A stretch of DNA of 64,000 bases from Burkholderiales bacterium JOSHI_001 (GCA_000244995.1 CM001438.1:4444096-4508095); one strand, 5' to 3'. Positions 17,472 to 28,764 are shown, numbered from the stretch's first letter. The notes: generated from the sequence alone by a model not told the origin. Numbers and translations: made by a program.

Positions 17472-18392
17472 TCAGCCGCGATCGCGCATCAGCGTGCTCT
17501 TGCCGAACAGGCTTTCGATCAGGTCCACCGCCAGTTCGGCCGTCCTGTTGCGCACGTCCAGCGCCGGGTTCAGCTCCATGACGTCCAGGCTGGCCAGCGC
17601 ACCGCTGTCAGAGATCATCTCCATGCACAGCTGCGCCTCGCGGTAGCTGGGGCCGCCGCGCACCGTGGTGCCCACGCCGGGGGCAATGTCGGGGCCCAGG
17701 AAGTCGACGTCGAAGCTGACATGCAGGTGGGTGTTGGCGTCCAGCGTGGCCAGCGCCAGTTCCATGGCGTGGCGCATGCCGTGTTCGTCGATGAAGCGCA
17801 TGTCGAACACCTCCAGCCCCACCTGGTGCACGAAGCGCTTTTCACCCGCGTCCACGCTGCGGATGCCGATCTGGCGCACCCACTTCGGGTTGATGGCCGG
17901 CACCACCCCGCCCAGTTCCACCAGGTCCTTCGGCCCATGGCCGCACAGGCAGGCCACCGGCATGCCGTGGAGGTTGCCGCTGGGAGTGAGCACGCTGGTG
18001 TTGAAGTCGGCATGCGCGTCCAGCCACAGCACGCGCAGCTTGCGGCCGGCCTCGCGGCAGTGCCGCGCCACCGCGCTGATGGAGCCGATGCCCAGGCAGT
18101 GGTCGCCCCCCAGCACGATGGGCAGGCGGCCGCCGGCCAGTTCGGCATGCACCGCCTCGTGCAGCGTGCGGTTCCAGGCCACCACCTCGGCCAGGTGGCG
18201 GTAGCCCCCCTCCGGCGGCAGCCAGGGGTTGGCTGGGCCGCTGAGGTTGCCGCGGTCGACCACCTCCAGCCCGTGGCCGGCCAGGGTGGGCGCGATGCCC
18301 GCGACCCGCAGCGCTTCGGGGCCCATGCTGGCGCCGCGCGTGCCTGCGCCGATGTCGGTGGGCACGCCGATCAGGCTGATGCGGGGGTTCAT
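17472..18392 (-). CDS. rocF: Arginase
   Basis: Hydrolyses L-arginine to ornithine and urea in the cytoplasm with a binuclear Mn centre. The 306-residue protein has all the metal-binding blocks: GGDHCLGIGS (H98), WLDAHADFN (D125, H127, D129) and HVSFDVDFLGPDIAPGVGT. HGMPVACLCGHG fits the substrate-loop region. Length and motifs fit arginase rather than agmatinase (HGMP and the SxVDxLDP-type segment). The start ATG at 18392 has AGGAGG seven bases upstream. The two converging stop codons (with the MCP gene) lie in an imperfect palindrome around 17453-17477. It is a single-gene unit followed by no other urea-cycle genes. Confidence 0.94.
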   Translation of the reverse strand: MNPRISLIGVPTDIGAGTRGASMGPEALRVAGIAPTLAGHGLEVVDRGNLSGPANPWLPPEGGYRHLAEVVAWNRTLHEAVHAELAGGRLPIVLGGDHCLGIGSISAVARHCREAGRKLRVLWLDAHADFNTSVLTPSGNLHGMPVACLCGHGPKDLVELGGVVPAINPKWVRQIGIRSVDAGEKRFVHQVGLEVFDMRFIDEHGMRHAMELALATLDANTHLHVSFDVDFLGPDIAPGVGTTVRGGPSYREAQLCMEMISDSGALASLDVMELNPALDVRNRTAELAVDLIESLFGKSTLMRDRG

Positions 18393-18454
18393 GGGGCGGG
18401 CCTCCTGGCGCAAAACGGACCGGCCGCATCATCCCACCGGCGCGCGGCCGGGCC

Positions 18455-19168
18455 TCAGGCAGGGAAATGCACCGGCGGCAGGCTTTCGAAGGCCGGCCGC
18501 GCAAACAGCCAGCCCTGGAACAGGTGCACGCCCTGGTGGCGGAACCAGCGGTACTCGGCCTCGGTTTCCACGCCTTCGGCAATGACGTCGATGCCCAGTT
18601 CCAGGCACACCTGGCACACCGCCCGAACGATGGCCTGGCGCGGCCCGTGGCTTTCAATGCCGCGCACCAGGTTCATGTCGACCTTCACCTGGTCGGGCTG
18701 GAAATCGGCCAGCATGTTCAGCCCCGAGTAGCCGGCGCCGAAGTCGTCGATGGCCACCTTCAGCCCCAGGCTGCGGTAGCCGTTCAGCAACTGGGCCAGC
18801 TGGCCGTAGTCGGTCACGGCTTCGCCTTCGGTCACCTCCAGCACCACGCGCTCCAGCGGCAGGCCGTGCTGCCGCGCGGCGGCCAGGGTGCTGACCAGCG
18901 CCTGGTCTGAACTCAACAGTGCGTTGGGCAGCACGTTCAGGTTCAGGTGGCCGCCCAGGCCCAGCCGCATGGCCAGCGCAATGGCGGCGGCCCGGCTGTG
19001 CTGGTCGAAGGCGTACTTCTGGTCGGCCGGCACGGCCTGCAGCACCTGGTAGGCCGGCTCGCCCCGGGGCCCGCGCACCAGCGCCTCGTGCGAGAACACC
19101 TCGCGCGCCGCCACATCCACCACCGGCTGGAAGGCGTAGGAAAACGCGGGCAAGGCAGCGCCGCTCAC
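18455..19168 (-). CDS. Stand-alone EAL-domain c-di-GMP phosphodiesterase
   Basis: A 237-residue protein made only of an EAL domain, with no GGDEF, membrane or sensor part. Catalytic residues look intact: E28 in HEALVRG (the EAL signature), N78 in NLNVLPN, E111 in VLEVTEGEA, D141-D142 in IDDFGAGYSGL, K162 in VKVDM, and IAEGVET near the end. It should cleave c-di-GMP to pGpG. It lies 18 bases downstream of a BLUF photoreceptor gene in the same direction, so both are surely one operon. The likely arrangement is light-controlled phosphodiesterase activity in trans, as a split version of BLUF-EAL proteins such as Klebsiella BlrP1. The inference rests on gene order. Confidence 0.9.
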   Translation of the reverse strand: MSGAALPAFSYAFQPVVDVAAREVFSHEALVRGPRGEPAYQVLQAVPADQKYAFDQHSRAAAIALAMRLGLGGHLNLNVLPNALLSSDQALVSTLAAARQHGLPLERVVLEVTEGEAVTDYGQLAQLLNGYRSLGLKVAIDDFGAGYSGLNMLADFQPDQVKVDMNLVRGIESHGPRQAIVRAVCQVCLELGIDVIAEGVETEAEYRWFRHQGVHLFQGWLFARPAFESLPPVHFPA

Positions 19169-19186
19169 GCAGGGCTCACGCGGCTG

Positions 19187-19660
19187 TCAGGCGGTGGCGA
19201 ACTGCGACTGCCCGGCCAGTTGCTGGCGCCAGCGCCCGGCCCGGAAAGCCGCCAGCAGCTTGCGCGCGCGGCCCGCGTCCATGCGGGGCGCGCCCTCGTC
19301 CTGGTCGAAGAACCTGTTCACCCCGTCCAGGCCGGCCAACCCGGCCAGTTCGGGCGACCCCGCCTGGCAAAAGCCCATGCTCCAGGCACTGAAGAAGCGG
19401 CGCGGGATGGGCTCGCGGATGATGCGCGTGACCTGGGAGTGGCGCGGGTCGGCCTCGATGCGGGCGTAGGTGGCGTCCACGGCGTCCTGCGGGCCTTCCA
19501 GCACCTGGAAGAAGCTGCCGTCGGCGTACAGCAGCATGCCGGTCAGGCCCAGGCGTTCGTTGTGGTGGCGCGCGGTGCGCAGCAGGGCGGCCAGGTCGGC
19601 GGTGTCCATGCGCTGGGCGGCAGCACTGGCGTAGATGCACTGGATCAGGGACTGGGACAT
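19187..19660 (-). CDS. Stand-alone BLUF blue-light photoreceptor
   Basis: A 157-residue protein with a BLUF domain in its first 100 residues. The FAD photochemistry residues are all present: Y10 (QCIYAS), N34 (RHHNERLGLTG) and Q52 (FFQVLEGP), with W93 and M95 (AWSMGF) in the usual semi-conserved positions. The last 55 residues form a short basic cap, consistent with short BLUF proteins that act on a separate partner. It precedes the EAL gene by 18 bases. A good sigma-28-like promoter lies 63 bases upstream and supports the start at 19660 over a longer in-frame reading. It probably senses blue light and modulates c-di-GMP through the EAL protein. Confidence 0.92.
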   Translation of the reverse strand: MSQSLIQCIYASAAAQRMDTADLAALLRTARHHNERLGLTGMLLYADGSFFQVLEGPQDAVDATYARIEADPRHSQVTRIIREPIPRRFFSAWSMGFCQAGSPELAGLAGLDGVNRFFDQDEGAPRMDAGRARKLLAAFRAGRWRQQLAGQSQFATA

Positions 19661-19722
19661 GGTGGACGGCTCCGCAACAGATCCGGCCGGGGTGGTTGGC
19701 CCGCCCCTGGCCCTGTTTCGGT

Positions 19723-19749
19723 GTATCGGCCCCCCCAGCGGCAACTTGA
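19723..19749 (-). promoter_or_regulatory. Sigma-28 (FliA)-like promoter of the BLUF-EAL operon
   Basis: TCAAGTTG-N11-GCCGATAC is read on the minus strand. The E. coli FliA consensus is TAAAGTTT-N11-GCCGATAA, so six of eight -35 bases, the exact spacing and seven of eight -10 bases agree. The BLUF start codon follows 63 bases later. This would place the light-dependent phosphodiesterase pair in the late flagellar regulon. Confidence 0.7.
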
Positions 19750-19768
19750 GTGCCGCGGCCAGGTCGGT

Positions 19769-20662
19769 TCAGATGTCGTCCGCGAATTCGCCCGTTTCGG
19801 TCTGCGGCAGGTCGAAGCCGTAGTGATCGGCCAGCCGGGCCCAGGCCTCTTCGGCGGTTTCAACGAAGTGGAACAGGCCCAGGTCGCTGGCGCTGATCAT
19901 GCCGGTGTCCACCAGGTGCTGAAAGTTGATGAGCTTGTCCCAGAACGCGCGGCCGAACAGCAGGATGGGGCGCTTCCGGCTCTTGCCCGTCTGCACCAGG
20001 GTCATGGTCTCGAACAACTCGTCCAGCGTGCCGAAGCCGCCCGGGAAGCACACCAGCGCGATGCTGCGCATCACGAAGTGCATCTTGCGCAGTGCGAAGT
20101 AGTGGAACTGGAAGCACAGCGCCGGCGTGATGTAGGCGTTGGGCTCCTGCTCGTGCGGCAGCACGATGTTCAGGCCGATGCTCTTGCCCCCCACCTCGTG
20201 CGCGCCGCGGTTGCCCGCTTCCATGATGCCGGGCCCGCCGCCCGTCACCACGTAGATGGGCGTGGCCAGGTCGCGCGAACGCGTGGTGACGATGGCCGCG
20301 AAGCGCTGCGCCTCGGCGTAGAAGTGGCTCATGGCCAAGGCCGTTTCGGCGCGCTGGCGTTCCTGCGGGTCGGCGGCGGCATCCAGGCGCTGGCGCGCCA
20401 CGTCCGGCGGCAGGATGCGGGCGCTGCCGAAGATGACGATGGTGCTTTCAATGCCCAATTCCTGCTGTACCAGCTCGGGCTTCAGCAGTTCCAGCTGCAT
20501 GCGCACCGGCCGCAGTTCCTCGCGCAGCAGGAAGGCGCTGTCGGTGAAGGCCAGGCGGTAGGCGCTGTCCGGTCCGGCGTAGCGCTCGCCCCCGGCGGCG
20601 CGCTGCGCTTCTTCCTCGGCACTGGGAAAGTTGCGGGCTGTGAGCTTGGGGGCGGAGTCCAT
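19769..20662 (-). CDS. LOG-family protein (lysine decarboxylase-like Rossmann fold)
   Basis: A 297-residue cytoplasmic protein. It has the two LOG signatures: GGGPGIMEAGNRGAHEVGG and PGGFGTLDELFETMTLVQTGK. LOG enzymes release free cytokinin-type bases from their 5'-monophosphate ribosides; bacterial members are often misnamed lysine decarboxylases. This one has an N-terminal extension of about 70 residues before the Rossmann core (STIVIFGSARI), longer than the compact 190-residue form, which is usual for the larger bacterial class. The start at ATG 20662 is chosen; an in-frame ATG eight codons earlier is possible. Its 3' end is only 20 bases from the sigma-28-like promoter of the BLUF operon. 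Its true substrate here is unknown. Confidence 0.88.
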   Translation of the reverse strand: MDSAPKLTARNFPSAEEEAQRAAGGERYAGPDSAYRLAFTDSAFLLREELRPVRMQLELLKPELVQQELGIESTIVIFGSARILPPDVARQRLDAAADPQERQRAETALAMSHFYAEAQRFAAIVTTRSRDLATPIYVVTGGGPGIMEAGNRGAHEVGGKSIGLNIVLPHEQEPNAYITPALCFQFHYFALRKMHFVMRSIALVCFPGGFGTLDELFETMTLVQTGKSRKRPILLFGRAFWDKLINFQHLVDTGMISASDLGLFHFVETAEEAWARLADHYGFDLPQTETGEFADDI

Positions 20663-20880
20663 GCGGGGCGTCTCGTGGGCTGGCATGCGGGCCGCGCAGC
20701 TTAACCCCGGCCACCCCCAGGCCCCGGCGGCCCCGGGCGACCCGCCGCCCGGCCGCATCGTTGCTGTGCTGCAACATTTCTGTAACACAAAGGGCCTGGA
20801 CGGCCCCAAATGAAGCTTCGCGTCAAGCATCCCGGCTAGATTTCCAGCTTGCTTAATTTCTCCTCAGAAGGTTTTCAACC

Positions 20881-21834
20881 ATGAAGAAGGTTCTTGCGTT
20901 CTCCGCACTGGCTCTGGCCGCCCTGTCGGCCAATGCCCAACTGTCCATCTATGGCCTGCTGGACGGCAGCTATGGCAAGTCCATCGCCGACGACGCCACC
21001 GGCCGGAAGGCCGATTTCCACTCGGGTGGCGACGACGGTTCCAGCCAAGGCAACTCCACTTCGCGCATCGGCTTCAAGGGCAGCTACGACATCGGTTCGG
21101 GCACCAAGGCCAATTTCAAGCTGGAAACCGGCGGCATTGGCAGCGACGGTCGGGTGAACCAGGGCGGCACATTCTTCAACCGCCAGGCCTGGTTCGGCAT
21201 GTCGGGTTCTTGGGGTGAAGTGCGCTTCGGCCGCCAGGATTCCCTGCCCTTCCAGGTGATGGCCGGCTACGACCAGAACGGCGCGTCCAACGGCGTGTCG
21301 GCCTGGGCCTACTCCACCGTCGGCCCCTGGGGCCCGACGCGTGACCGCCAGTCCAAGGCGCTGAACTACATCTCCCCGGCCTTCGGCGGCCTGACCGCGC
21401 AACTGGGCCTGACGCTCAAGGGCAACGACGCCAACGCCAAGGACACCTACTCCGTGGGCCTGACCTACGCCACCGGGCCGTTCTCGGCTTCGCTGGTGCA
21501 TGAGTCCAAGCGCACCCAGACCGGTGACGACTTCACCTCCGTTGCCGGCTCCTACGACTTCGGCGTGGCCAAGATCTCCGCCGGCTACGCCGATGCCAGC
21601 GACAACAACAAGGGTGTCAGCCTGGGCGTGAGCACCAAGCTGGCCGGCCTGACCCTGGGTGCGCAGTACTCCAAGAACACCAAGGGCCTGAAGGATGAGG
21701 CCGTCGAACTGTTCGTGAACAAGGAAGTGTTCAAGAACACCTACGGCTACTTCGAAGTCGGCCACGCCAAGAACAACGCGGTCGCCAACAACAAGGGCAC
21801 CGGCTACGCCGCTGGCCTGATCTTCGTGTTCTAA
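20881..21834 (+). CDS. Gram-negative general porin
   Basis: A 317-residue outer-membrane trimeric porin of the Burkholderiales Omp32/OmpC-like type. A signal peptide (MKKVLAFSALALAALSANAQ) is followed by the standard mature start LSIYGLLDGSYG. Repeated beta-strand segments follow, and the external-loop segment LPFQVMAGYDQNG aligns with the constriction region. The last residue is Phe (AAGLIFVF), as needed for outer-membrane insertion. AGAAGG precedes the ATG at 20881. The leader at 20760-20870 has an AT-rich patch (about 20768-20789, AACATTTCTGTAACAC) that resembles an OmpR-type half site, a weak suggestion only. A rho-independent terminator lies 45 bases downstream, so it is probably a single-gene unit. 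Confidence 0.95.
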   Translation: MKKVLAFSALALAALSANAQLSIYGLLDGSYGKSIADDATGRKADFHSGGDDGSSQGNSTSRIGFKGSYDIGSGTKANFKLETGGIGSDGRVNQGGTFFNRQAWFGMSGSWGEVRFGRQDSLPFQVMAGYDQNGASNGVSAWAYSTVGPWGPTRDRQSKALNYISPAFGGLTAQLGLTLKGNDANAKDTYSVGLTYATGPFSASLVHESKRTQTGDDFTSVAGSYDFGVAKISAGYADASDNNKGVSLGVSTKLAGLTLGAQYSKNTKGLKDEAVELFVNKEVFKNTYGYFEVGHAKNNAVANNKGTGYAAGLIFVF

Positions 21835-21879
21835 ATCGCTGCCAAGTCCGGGCCTGCGGGCCCGACCTGCTGCAAGCAC

Positions 21880-21915
21880 GGCCCTGGCGCGCAAGCGACC
21901 AGGGCCTTTTTCTTT
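21880..21915 (+). terminator. Rho-independent terminator of the porin gene
   Basis: GGCCCTGG and CCAGGGCC form a perfect 8-base stem around an 11-base loop, followed directly by TTTTTCTTT. This is a clear intrinsic terminator 45 bases after the porin stop codon. Confidence 0.92.
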
Positions 21916-22042
21916 GCGGGACGCGGTTCGCAGAAATAGGCACGCGAACTCGGTCACATCCGGCTTTCAAGGCGCCGCCAGGGCGCGCTGGCACCGATAG
22001 GCTGCGTGGGTTTGCCAAGAAGCGCCTGTGCGCCGCCACAAC

Positions 22043-24154
22043 ATGACCCGCCCCACGAGACCCGCCCCCCACCAATTGCTGGCCCTGGTGGCCGCCTGCC
22101 TGCTGGCGGCCTGCGGTGGCGGCGGCGGCGAGAACGCCACCGAAAGCGCCAGCACCGCCACAACCGCCAGCGCGCCCGCCACCCCGACCGACACCACCGC
22201 CACCGACGCCGAAGCCGCGCACAACCATGCCTTGGACAGCGCACTGGGCGACACCGCCGCTGCCGCGGGCCCCAGCGCCACCGTTGCCGACCCGGTCACG
22301 CCGGCCCCCGACAACCCGGCGCCCACCGCACCCGCCGCCGAAGCGGTCGCCGGCACCGCCAGCCTGCCCGTGTTGGCGGTGGCCCAATGGCGCCTGGCCC
22401 AGACCCACGTGCTGCCACCCGAAGGCCTGCGCTGGGCCCAACCCAACAACAAGTCCATCTCCTTGCACCTGGCCGGCGGCCGTGCCGCCCTGGCCCTGGT
22501 GGACCTGAACGGCGCGGTGCCGACCGACCCCCAGGTGGAGGCCCGCGTGGGCGACACCGTGCTGGGCCGCGTGGCCCTGCAGGACAACAGCGCCCTGCCG
22601 CCCACCGAAGCCGGCGGCGAGCGCTTCAGCGCCACCGCCCGCGTGGCCACGCTGCCGGCCGAATGGCTTCAACCTGGCCTGCAACTGCGGGTGGCCGCCA
22701 CCAACGCCAACCCCTCCGGCTGGCAGGCATTGACCGTGGGCCCGACCACCACGCTGGACATCCGCAGCCTGCCCTTCTACCTGTACGGCGCCACCGAACA
22801 GCTGATCAGCCTGGACAAGGCCAGCAAGCCCTCGGCCCAGGCCATGAACGAGTTGGTCGCCAAGTGGCCCGTCAGCCAGCTCAGCGTGGTGCAGCACCCG
22901 GCCACCAAGGTGGAATGGCCGCAACTGGTGGTGAGCCCGCGCAATGGCGATGCCGCCTACGTGATGAGCCGCTACGAGGACCGCAAGGACGGCTTCGACC
23001 CGATCTCGGCGGTGCTGAACACCCTGGGGCTGATGCGCGAGGCCAACGGCGATGCGGCCACGGCCCACCAGTACTACGGCGCGCTCATCCAGCCCAAGGC
23101 CACGGGTGGCTATGCCGACAACATCGGCGGCCTGGGCGGCGGCCACAGCGGCGCGGGCGACCCGTCGTTCGCCGGTGTGTTCATCCACGAACAGGGCCAC
23201 GCCTTCGGCATGCCGCACGCCGGCGAATCCTATGCGGCGGGCACCGGCTACCCCTACCCCGGCGGCAGCCTGAAGGGCAGCGCCTGGGGCTACGACCAGG
23301 TGCGCCAGCGCTTCATGAGCACCCTGGTGCCCAGCAGCGCCTCGCGCTACGCGGCCTGCACCACCCACAACTTCGGCGGCACGCCGCGCCAGTTGGATGC
23401 CCAGGGCCGCTGTATCCGCCAGGACCCGATGCAAAGCGGCAGCGGCGACCAGGCCGCGGGCGACATCTTCACGCTGTTCTCGGACTACAACGCTGGCGTG
23501 GTGCAGCAGTACCTGGAAGGCGTGGCCAGCCTGGACAGCAAGGGCAACACCGTGTGGGACGGCGGGCGGCTGCAGGAAAGCGCGGCCTCGGCCACAGGCT
23601 ACCGGCGCTGGAACAGCCTGACCGGCACCTGGGTGGCGGTGGACCCCGCGCTGGACACCAGCAAGGCCCTGTACGGCATCAACAACCACACCCCGGTGCA
23701 AAAGGGCGTGCCGGTTTACACCCTGGTGGCCACCTTCAGCAACGCCGGCACGCCGGGCGTGAGCATGGTGATGCCACCCATCGGCCCCTACACCGGCAAC
23801 CTGGCGCGTTACCCCGACCCCAGCCAGCCCGCCGACCTCGCCGCGCTGCAGCCCAGCGGCGCCTGGGGCTGGTACTGCATGTACAACGGCTGCGACTACA
23901 CGCTGCGGGTGAGCTACACCAACGGCACGGTGCGCCACGTTGCGCTGCAAAAGGCCTTCCGGCCCTGGTTCGGCCCGAGCGCGGCGCCGGCAGCCACTGC
24001 CACCGACCCGCTGAACAGCGGCAGCTTCCGGCGCTGGGCCGTGAACGTGCCGGCCGACGCGCCGCTGGCCAAGGTGGAACTGCTGGACACGCCGATGGCG
24101 TGGAACGGCCTGCCGGCCGCCCCCACGGTGCTGGCCTCGCGCACCCTGCCCTGA
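22043..24154 (+). CDS. M66 (TagA/StcE-type) zinc metalloprotease lipoprotein
   Basis: A 703-residue secreted lipoprotein. An N-terminal signal ends in LLAAC (lipobox), followed by a Thr/Ala/Pro-rich linker of about 80 residues. The catalytic site is HEQGHAFGMPH (H382, E383, H386, H392), the HExxHxxGxxH zinc motif, set in the M66-type context GVFIHEQGHAFGMPHAGESYA. M66 members include Vibrio TagA and E. coli StcE, which cut mucin-type glycoproteins. A role against eukaryotic or environmental glycoproteins is inferred. A GTG at 22028, five codons upstream, is an alternative start. Its stop abuts the stop of the convergent FNT gene (TGATCA). It has no export partner here; lipoprotein sorting or type II secretion would be needed. 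Confidence 0.88.
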   Translation: MTRPTRPAPHQLLALVAACLLAACGGGGGENATESASTATTASAPATPTDTTATDAEAAHNHALDSALGDTAAAAGPSATVADPVTPAPDNPAPTAPAAEAVAGTASLPVLAVAQWRLAQTHVLPPEGLRWAQPNNKSISLHLAGGRAALALVDLNGAVPTDPQVEARVGDTVLGRVALQDNSALPPTEAGGERFSATARVATLPAEWLQPGLQLRVAATNANPSGWQALTVGPTTTLDIRSLPFYLYGATEQLISLDKASKPSAQAMNELVAKWPVSQLSVVQHPATKVEWPQLVVSPRNGDAAYVMSRYEDRKDGFDPISAVLNTLGLMREANGDAATAHQYYGALIQPKATGGYADNIGGLGGGHSGAGDPSFAGVFIHEQGHAFGMPHAGESYAAGTGYPYPGGSLKGSAWGYDQVRQRFMSTLVPSSASRYAACTTHNFGGTPRQLDAQGRCIRQDPMQSGSGDQAAGDIFTLFSDYNAGVVQQYLEGVASLDSKGNTVWDGGRLQESAASATGYRRWNSLTGTWVAVDPALDTSKALYGINNHTPVQKGVPVYTLVATFSNAGTPGVSMVMPPIGPYTGNLARYPDPSQPADLAALQPSGAWGWYCMYNGCDYTLRVSYTNGTVRHVALQKAFRPWFGPSAAPAATATDPLNSGSFRRWAVNVPADAPLAKVELLDTPMAWNGLPAAPTVLASRTLP

Positions 24155-24964
24155 TCAGGTCGCGGGCGGCGGGGCAGGCACGTCGCGCAGGTAGACCACC
24201 CAGTACACCAGCGCCACCAGCACGCTGCCACCCACCAGGTTGCCGGCGATCACCAGGGCCAGGTTGGTGGCCACGCCGCCCAGCGTGAGCGGTGCGCCCA
24301 GCAGCCAGGCCAGCGGGAAGAAGTACAGGTTGGCGATGGAGTGTTCAAAGCCCGCCGCCACGAAGGCGGTGATGGGGAACACGATGGCCAGCAGCTTGTC
24401 GGTGACGCTGCGCCCGGCCAGCGACATCCACACCGCCATGCACACCAGCACGTTGCACAGCACGCCGCGAAAGAAGGCCTCCCCCGGCGGCAGCGCCTGC
24501 TTGGCCAGCGCGATCTTCTGCGCCGCCAGGCCCACCGCGCCGCTGTTCATCTGCGCCTGAGCCGCGCCCCACACCAGCAGCGCCAGTGCCACCGCCCCCA
24601 GCGCGTTGGCGCTGCACACCACCAGCCAGTTGCGCAGCACCTGCGCGCTGGTGACCCGGCCGCTGGCCCAGGCCATGGCCAGCAGGTTGTTGCCGGTGAA
24701 AAGTTCCGCCCCGGCCACCACCACCAGCACCAGGCCCAGCGAGAACACCAGGCCGCCCAGCAGGCGCTGGGCCGCGAAACCCAGTGACGCGTCGGACACC
24801 ACCAGCGTGAACATCATCGCCCCCAGGCCGATGAAGGCGCCGGCCAGTGCGCCCAGCATGCTCATCGTGAGCAGCGGCATGCGCGCCTTCACCACGGCAA
24901 ACTCGTTCACCCGGTTGGCGATCTCGCGCGGCGAATAGGCGTCCATGCCGAAAACGTCGGCCAT
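24155..24964 (-). CDS. Formate/nitrite transporter (FNT) family channel
   Basis: A 269-residue inner-membrane protein with six predicted helices and the FNT fold. Typical pieces are YSPREIANRVNEFAVVKARM at the N-terminus, the first slit motif region GAELFTGNNLLAMAWASGRV, and GFEHSIANLYFFPLAWL, which holds the conserved central His (GFEHS). FNT channels pass formate, nitrite or hydrosulfide as acids. The exact anion cannot be told from sequence; no formate or nitrite enzymes are close. The start ATG at 24964 has AAGGAG upstream. It converges tail-to-tail with the metalloprotease gene with no bases between the stop codons. Confidence 0.92.
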   Translation of the reverse strand: MADVFGMDAYSPREIANRVNEFAVVKARMPLLTMSMLGALAGAFIGLGAMMFTLVVSDASLGFAAQRLLGGLVFSLGLVLVVVAGAELFTGNNLLAMAWASGRVTSAQVLRNWLVVCSANALGAVALALLVWGAAQAQMNSGAVGLAAQKIALAKQALPPGEAFFRGVLCNVLVCMAVWMSLAGRSVTDKLLAIVFPITAFVAAGFEHSIANLYFFPLAWLLGAPLTLGGVATNLALVIAGNLVGGSVLVALVYWVVYLRDVPAPPPAT

Positions 24965-25033
24965 GCCCCGTGCTCCTTCTGCTTGGCTGAACACCATTGT
25001 GCGGCGCGCCTGCCGCGGCAGCCTGAATCCAGG

Positions 25034-27541
<2,508 letters not shown>

Positions 27542-27545
27542 GGAC

Positions 27546-28649
27546 TTAACGCGGTGGCGTGGCCGCGGTGACAGGCGGTGGCGGGGCCTGGCTGGCGCGG
27601 ATGCCCGAGCTGTCGGCCAGGGTTGCGTTCCAGACCTCGGCGCAGCCGGCGCCGCAGCGCTCCACCCAGCGCGGCAGGACCACGCGCGCGAAAATCTCGC
27701 GGCGGCGGCGCTCGTCATCGGGCGACACCTTCACCTCGGTCATGTGGCCTGCACGACCGCCGGCGCAGGCGCTGGCGCCGGTGTTGCAGGCGATGCCGGC
27801 CAGGGTTTCGCGGTCGGACTCGGCCCACACCGCGGCTTCCAGCTGGGGCAATTGGCGCTGAAGCATGGCCTTCAGCTCGGCCGGCAGCGCGGCCCAGGCG
27901 GCCCCGTTGGCGGCGAAGATGGACACGCCCCAGTTCAGCGCCATGCCATGCAGGTGGCTGGTCATCTCGTGCAAGCCGATGGTGTTCCCGGACATGGTGC
28001 CGGTGATGGCGCATTCGATGTTGCCGGCACGCAGGTTGGGCACGATGTCGGCAAAGCCGGTGGGCACCGCGGTGGCGCCCAGCGACTGCACCAGGTCGGA
28101 CTGGCTGGGGCTGGAGGTTCGCACGCGCCGGCCGGCCAGGTCGGACAGGCCCTTCAGGGGCTTGCTGCAGAACACCGCCTGTGCGGGATAGACGTACATC
28201 GCCAGCAGTTCCACACCGCGGCGTTCGCGCAGCATGCGCGTGAGCCAGGGCCGAAAGGCGGCCACCGAACGGCGCAGGGTGGCCATGTCCGGGTTCAGCC
28301 CGGCCAGGTCGGGCGCGGCGATTTCCATGTCGCGCCCCGAGTCCTGCGACACCAGCACGGTGCCGAAGGGAATGACGCCCAGCTGGATCAGCGACAGCAT
28401 CTCCTGCCCGCGGATGCCGGCGCGGTCGAAGGGCACCACCTCGGCCGAATAGCGCCCTCCCGACAGCTGGGGCAGCACCCTGGACCAGAACGGTTCTTCG
28501 TGACGCAGGTACTGGTTCAGCCCGCCCAGGCCGCCCACCACGCGCAAGCGCACGGTGTCGCCCTGCGCCTGGGCCATGGTGGCGGGGGCCACGCTGACCA
28601 GCCACGCGAGCAGCAGCCAGCGCAGTGCCCCGTGCAAGCAATGATTCAT
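27546..28649 (-). CDS. TRAP-type (DctP-like) solute-binding protein, probable co-sensor
   Basis: A 367-residue exported protein. The signal peptide covers about residues 1-28 (MNHCLHGALRWLLLAWLVSV..). The mature part has DctP features: VPFDRAGIRGQEMLSLIQLGVIPFGTV, then LSDLAGRRVRTSSPSQSDLVQSLGATAVPTGFADIVPNL, a family hinge and ligand segment. It is longer than usual because of a Cys-containing C-terminal extension (CNTGASACAGG, then CGAGCAEVW). No DctQ or DctM permease is near it. Its gene is joined to a hybrid kinase with a five-base gap. The likely role is ligand sensing rather than transport. The start ATG at 28649 has GGGGAG five bases upstream. The four or more cysteines could form disulfides. 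Confidence 0.85.
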   Translation of the reverse strand: MNHCLHGALRWLLLAWLVSVAPATMAQAQGDTVRLRVVGGLGGLNQYLRHEEPFWSRVLPQLSGGRYSAEVVPFDRAGIRGQEMLSLIQLGVIPFGTVLVSQDSGRDMEIAAPDLAGLNPDMATLRRSVAAFRPWLTRMLRERRGVELLAMYVYPAQAVFCSKPLKGLSDLAGRRVRTSSPSQSDLVQSLGATAVPTGFADIVPNLRAGNIECAITGTMSGNTIGLHEMTSHLHGMALNWGVSIFAANGAAWAALPAELKAMLQRQLPQLEAAVWAESDRETLAGIACNTGASACAGGRAGHMTEVKVSPDDERRRREIFARVVLPRWVERCGAGCAEVWNATLADSSGIRASQAPPPPVTAATPPR

Positions 28650-28764
28650 CTTCTCCCCTGGGATCCGCTCAGACACGGTGGCGGTCGTGAGCGGCATGGT
28701 AACGGTGGAGATGAGTGGCATAACGCTTGAAGAACAGGGCATTTGGCGCCTGTTTGGCCCCCAC

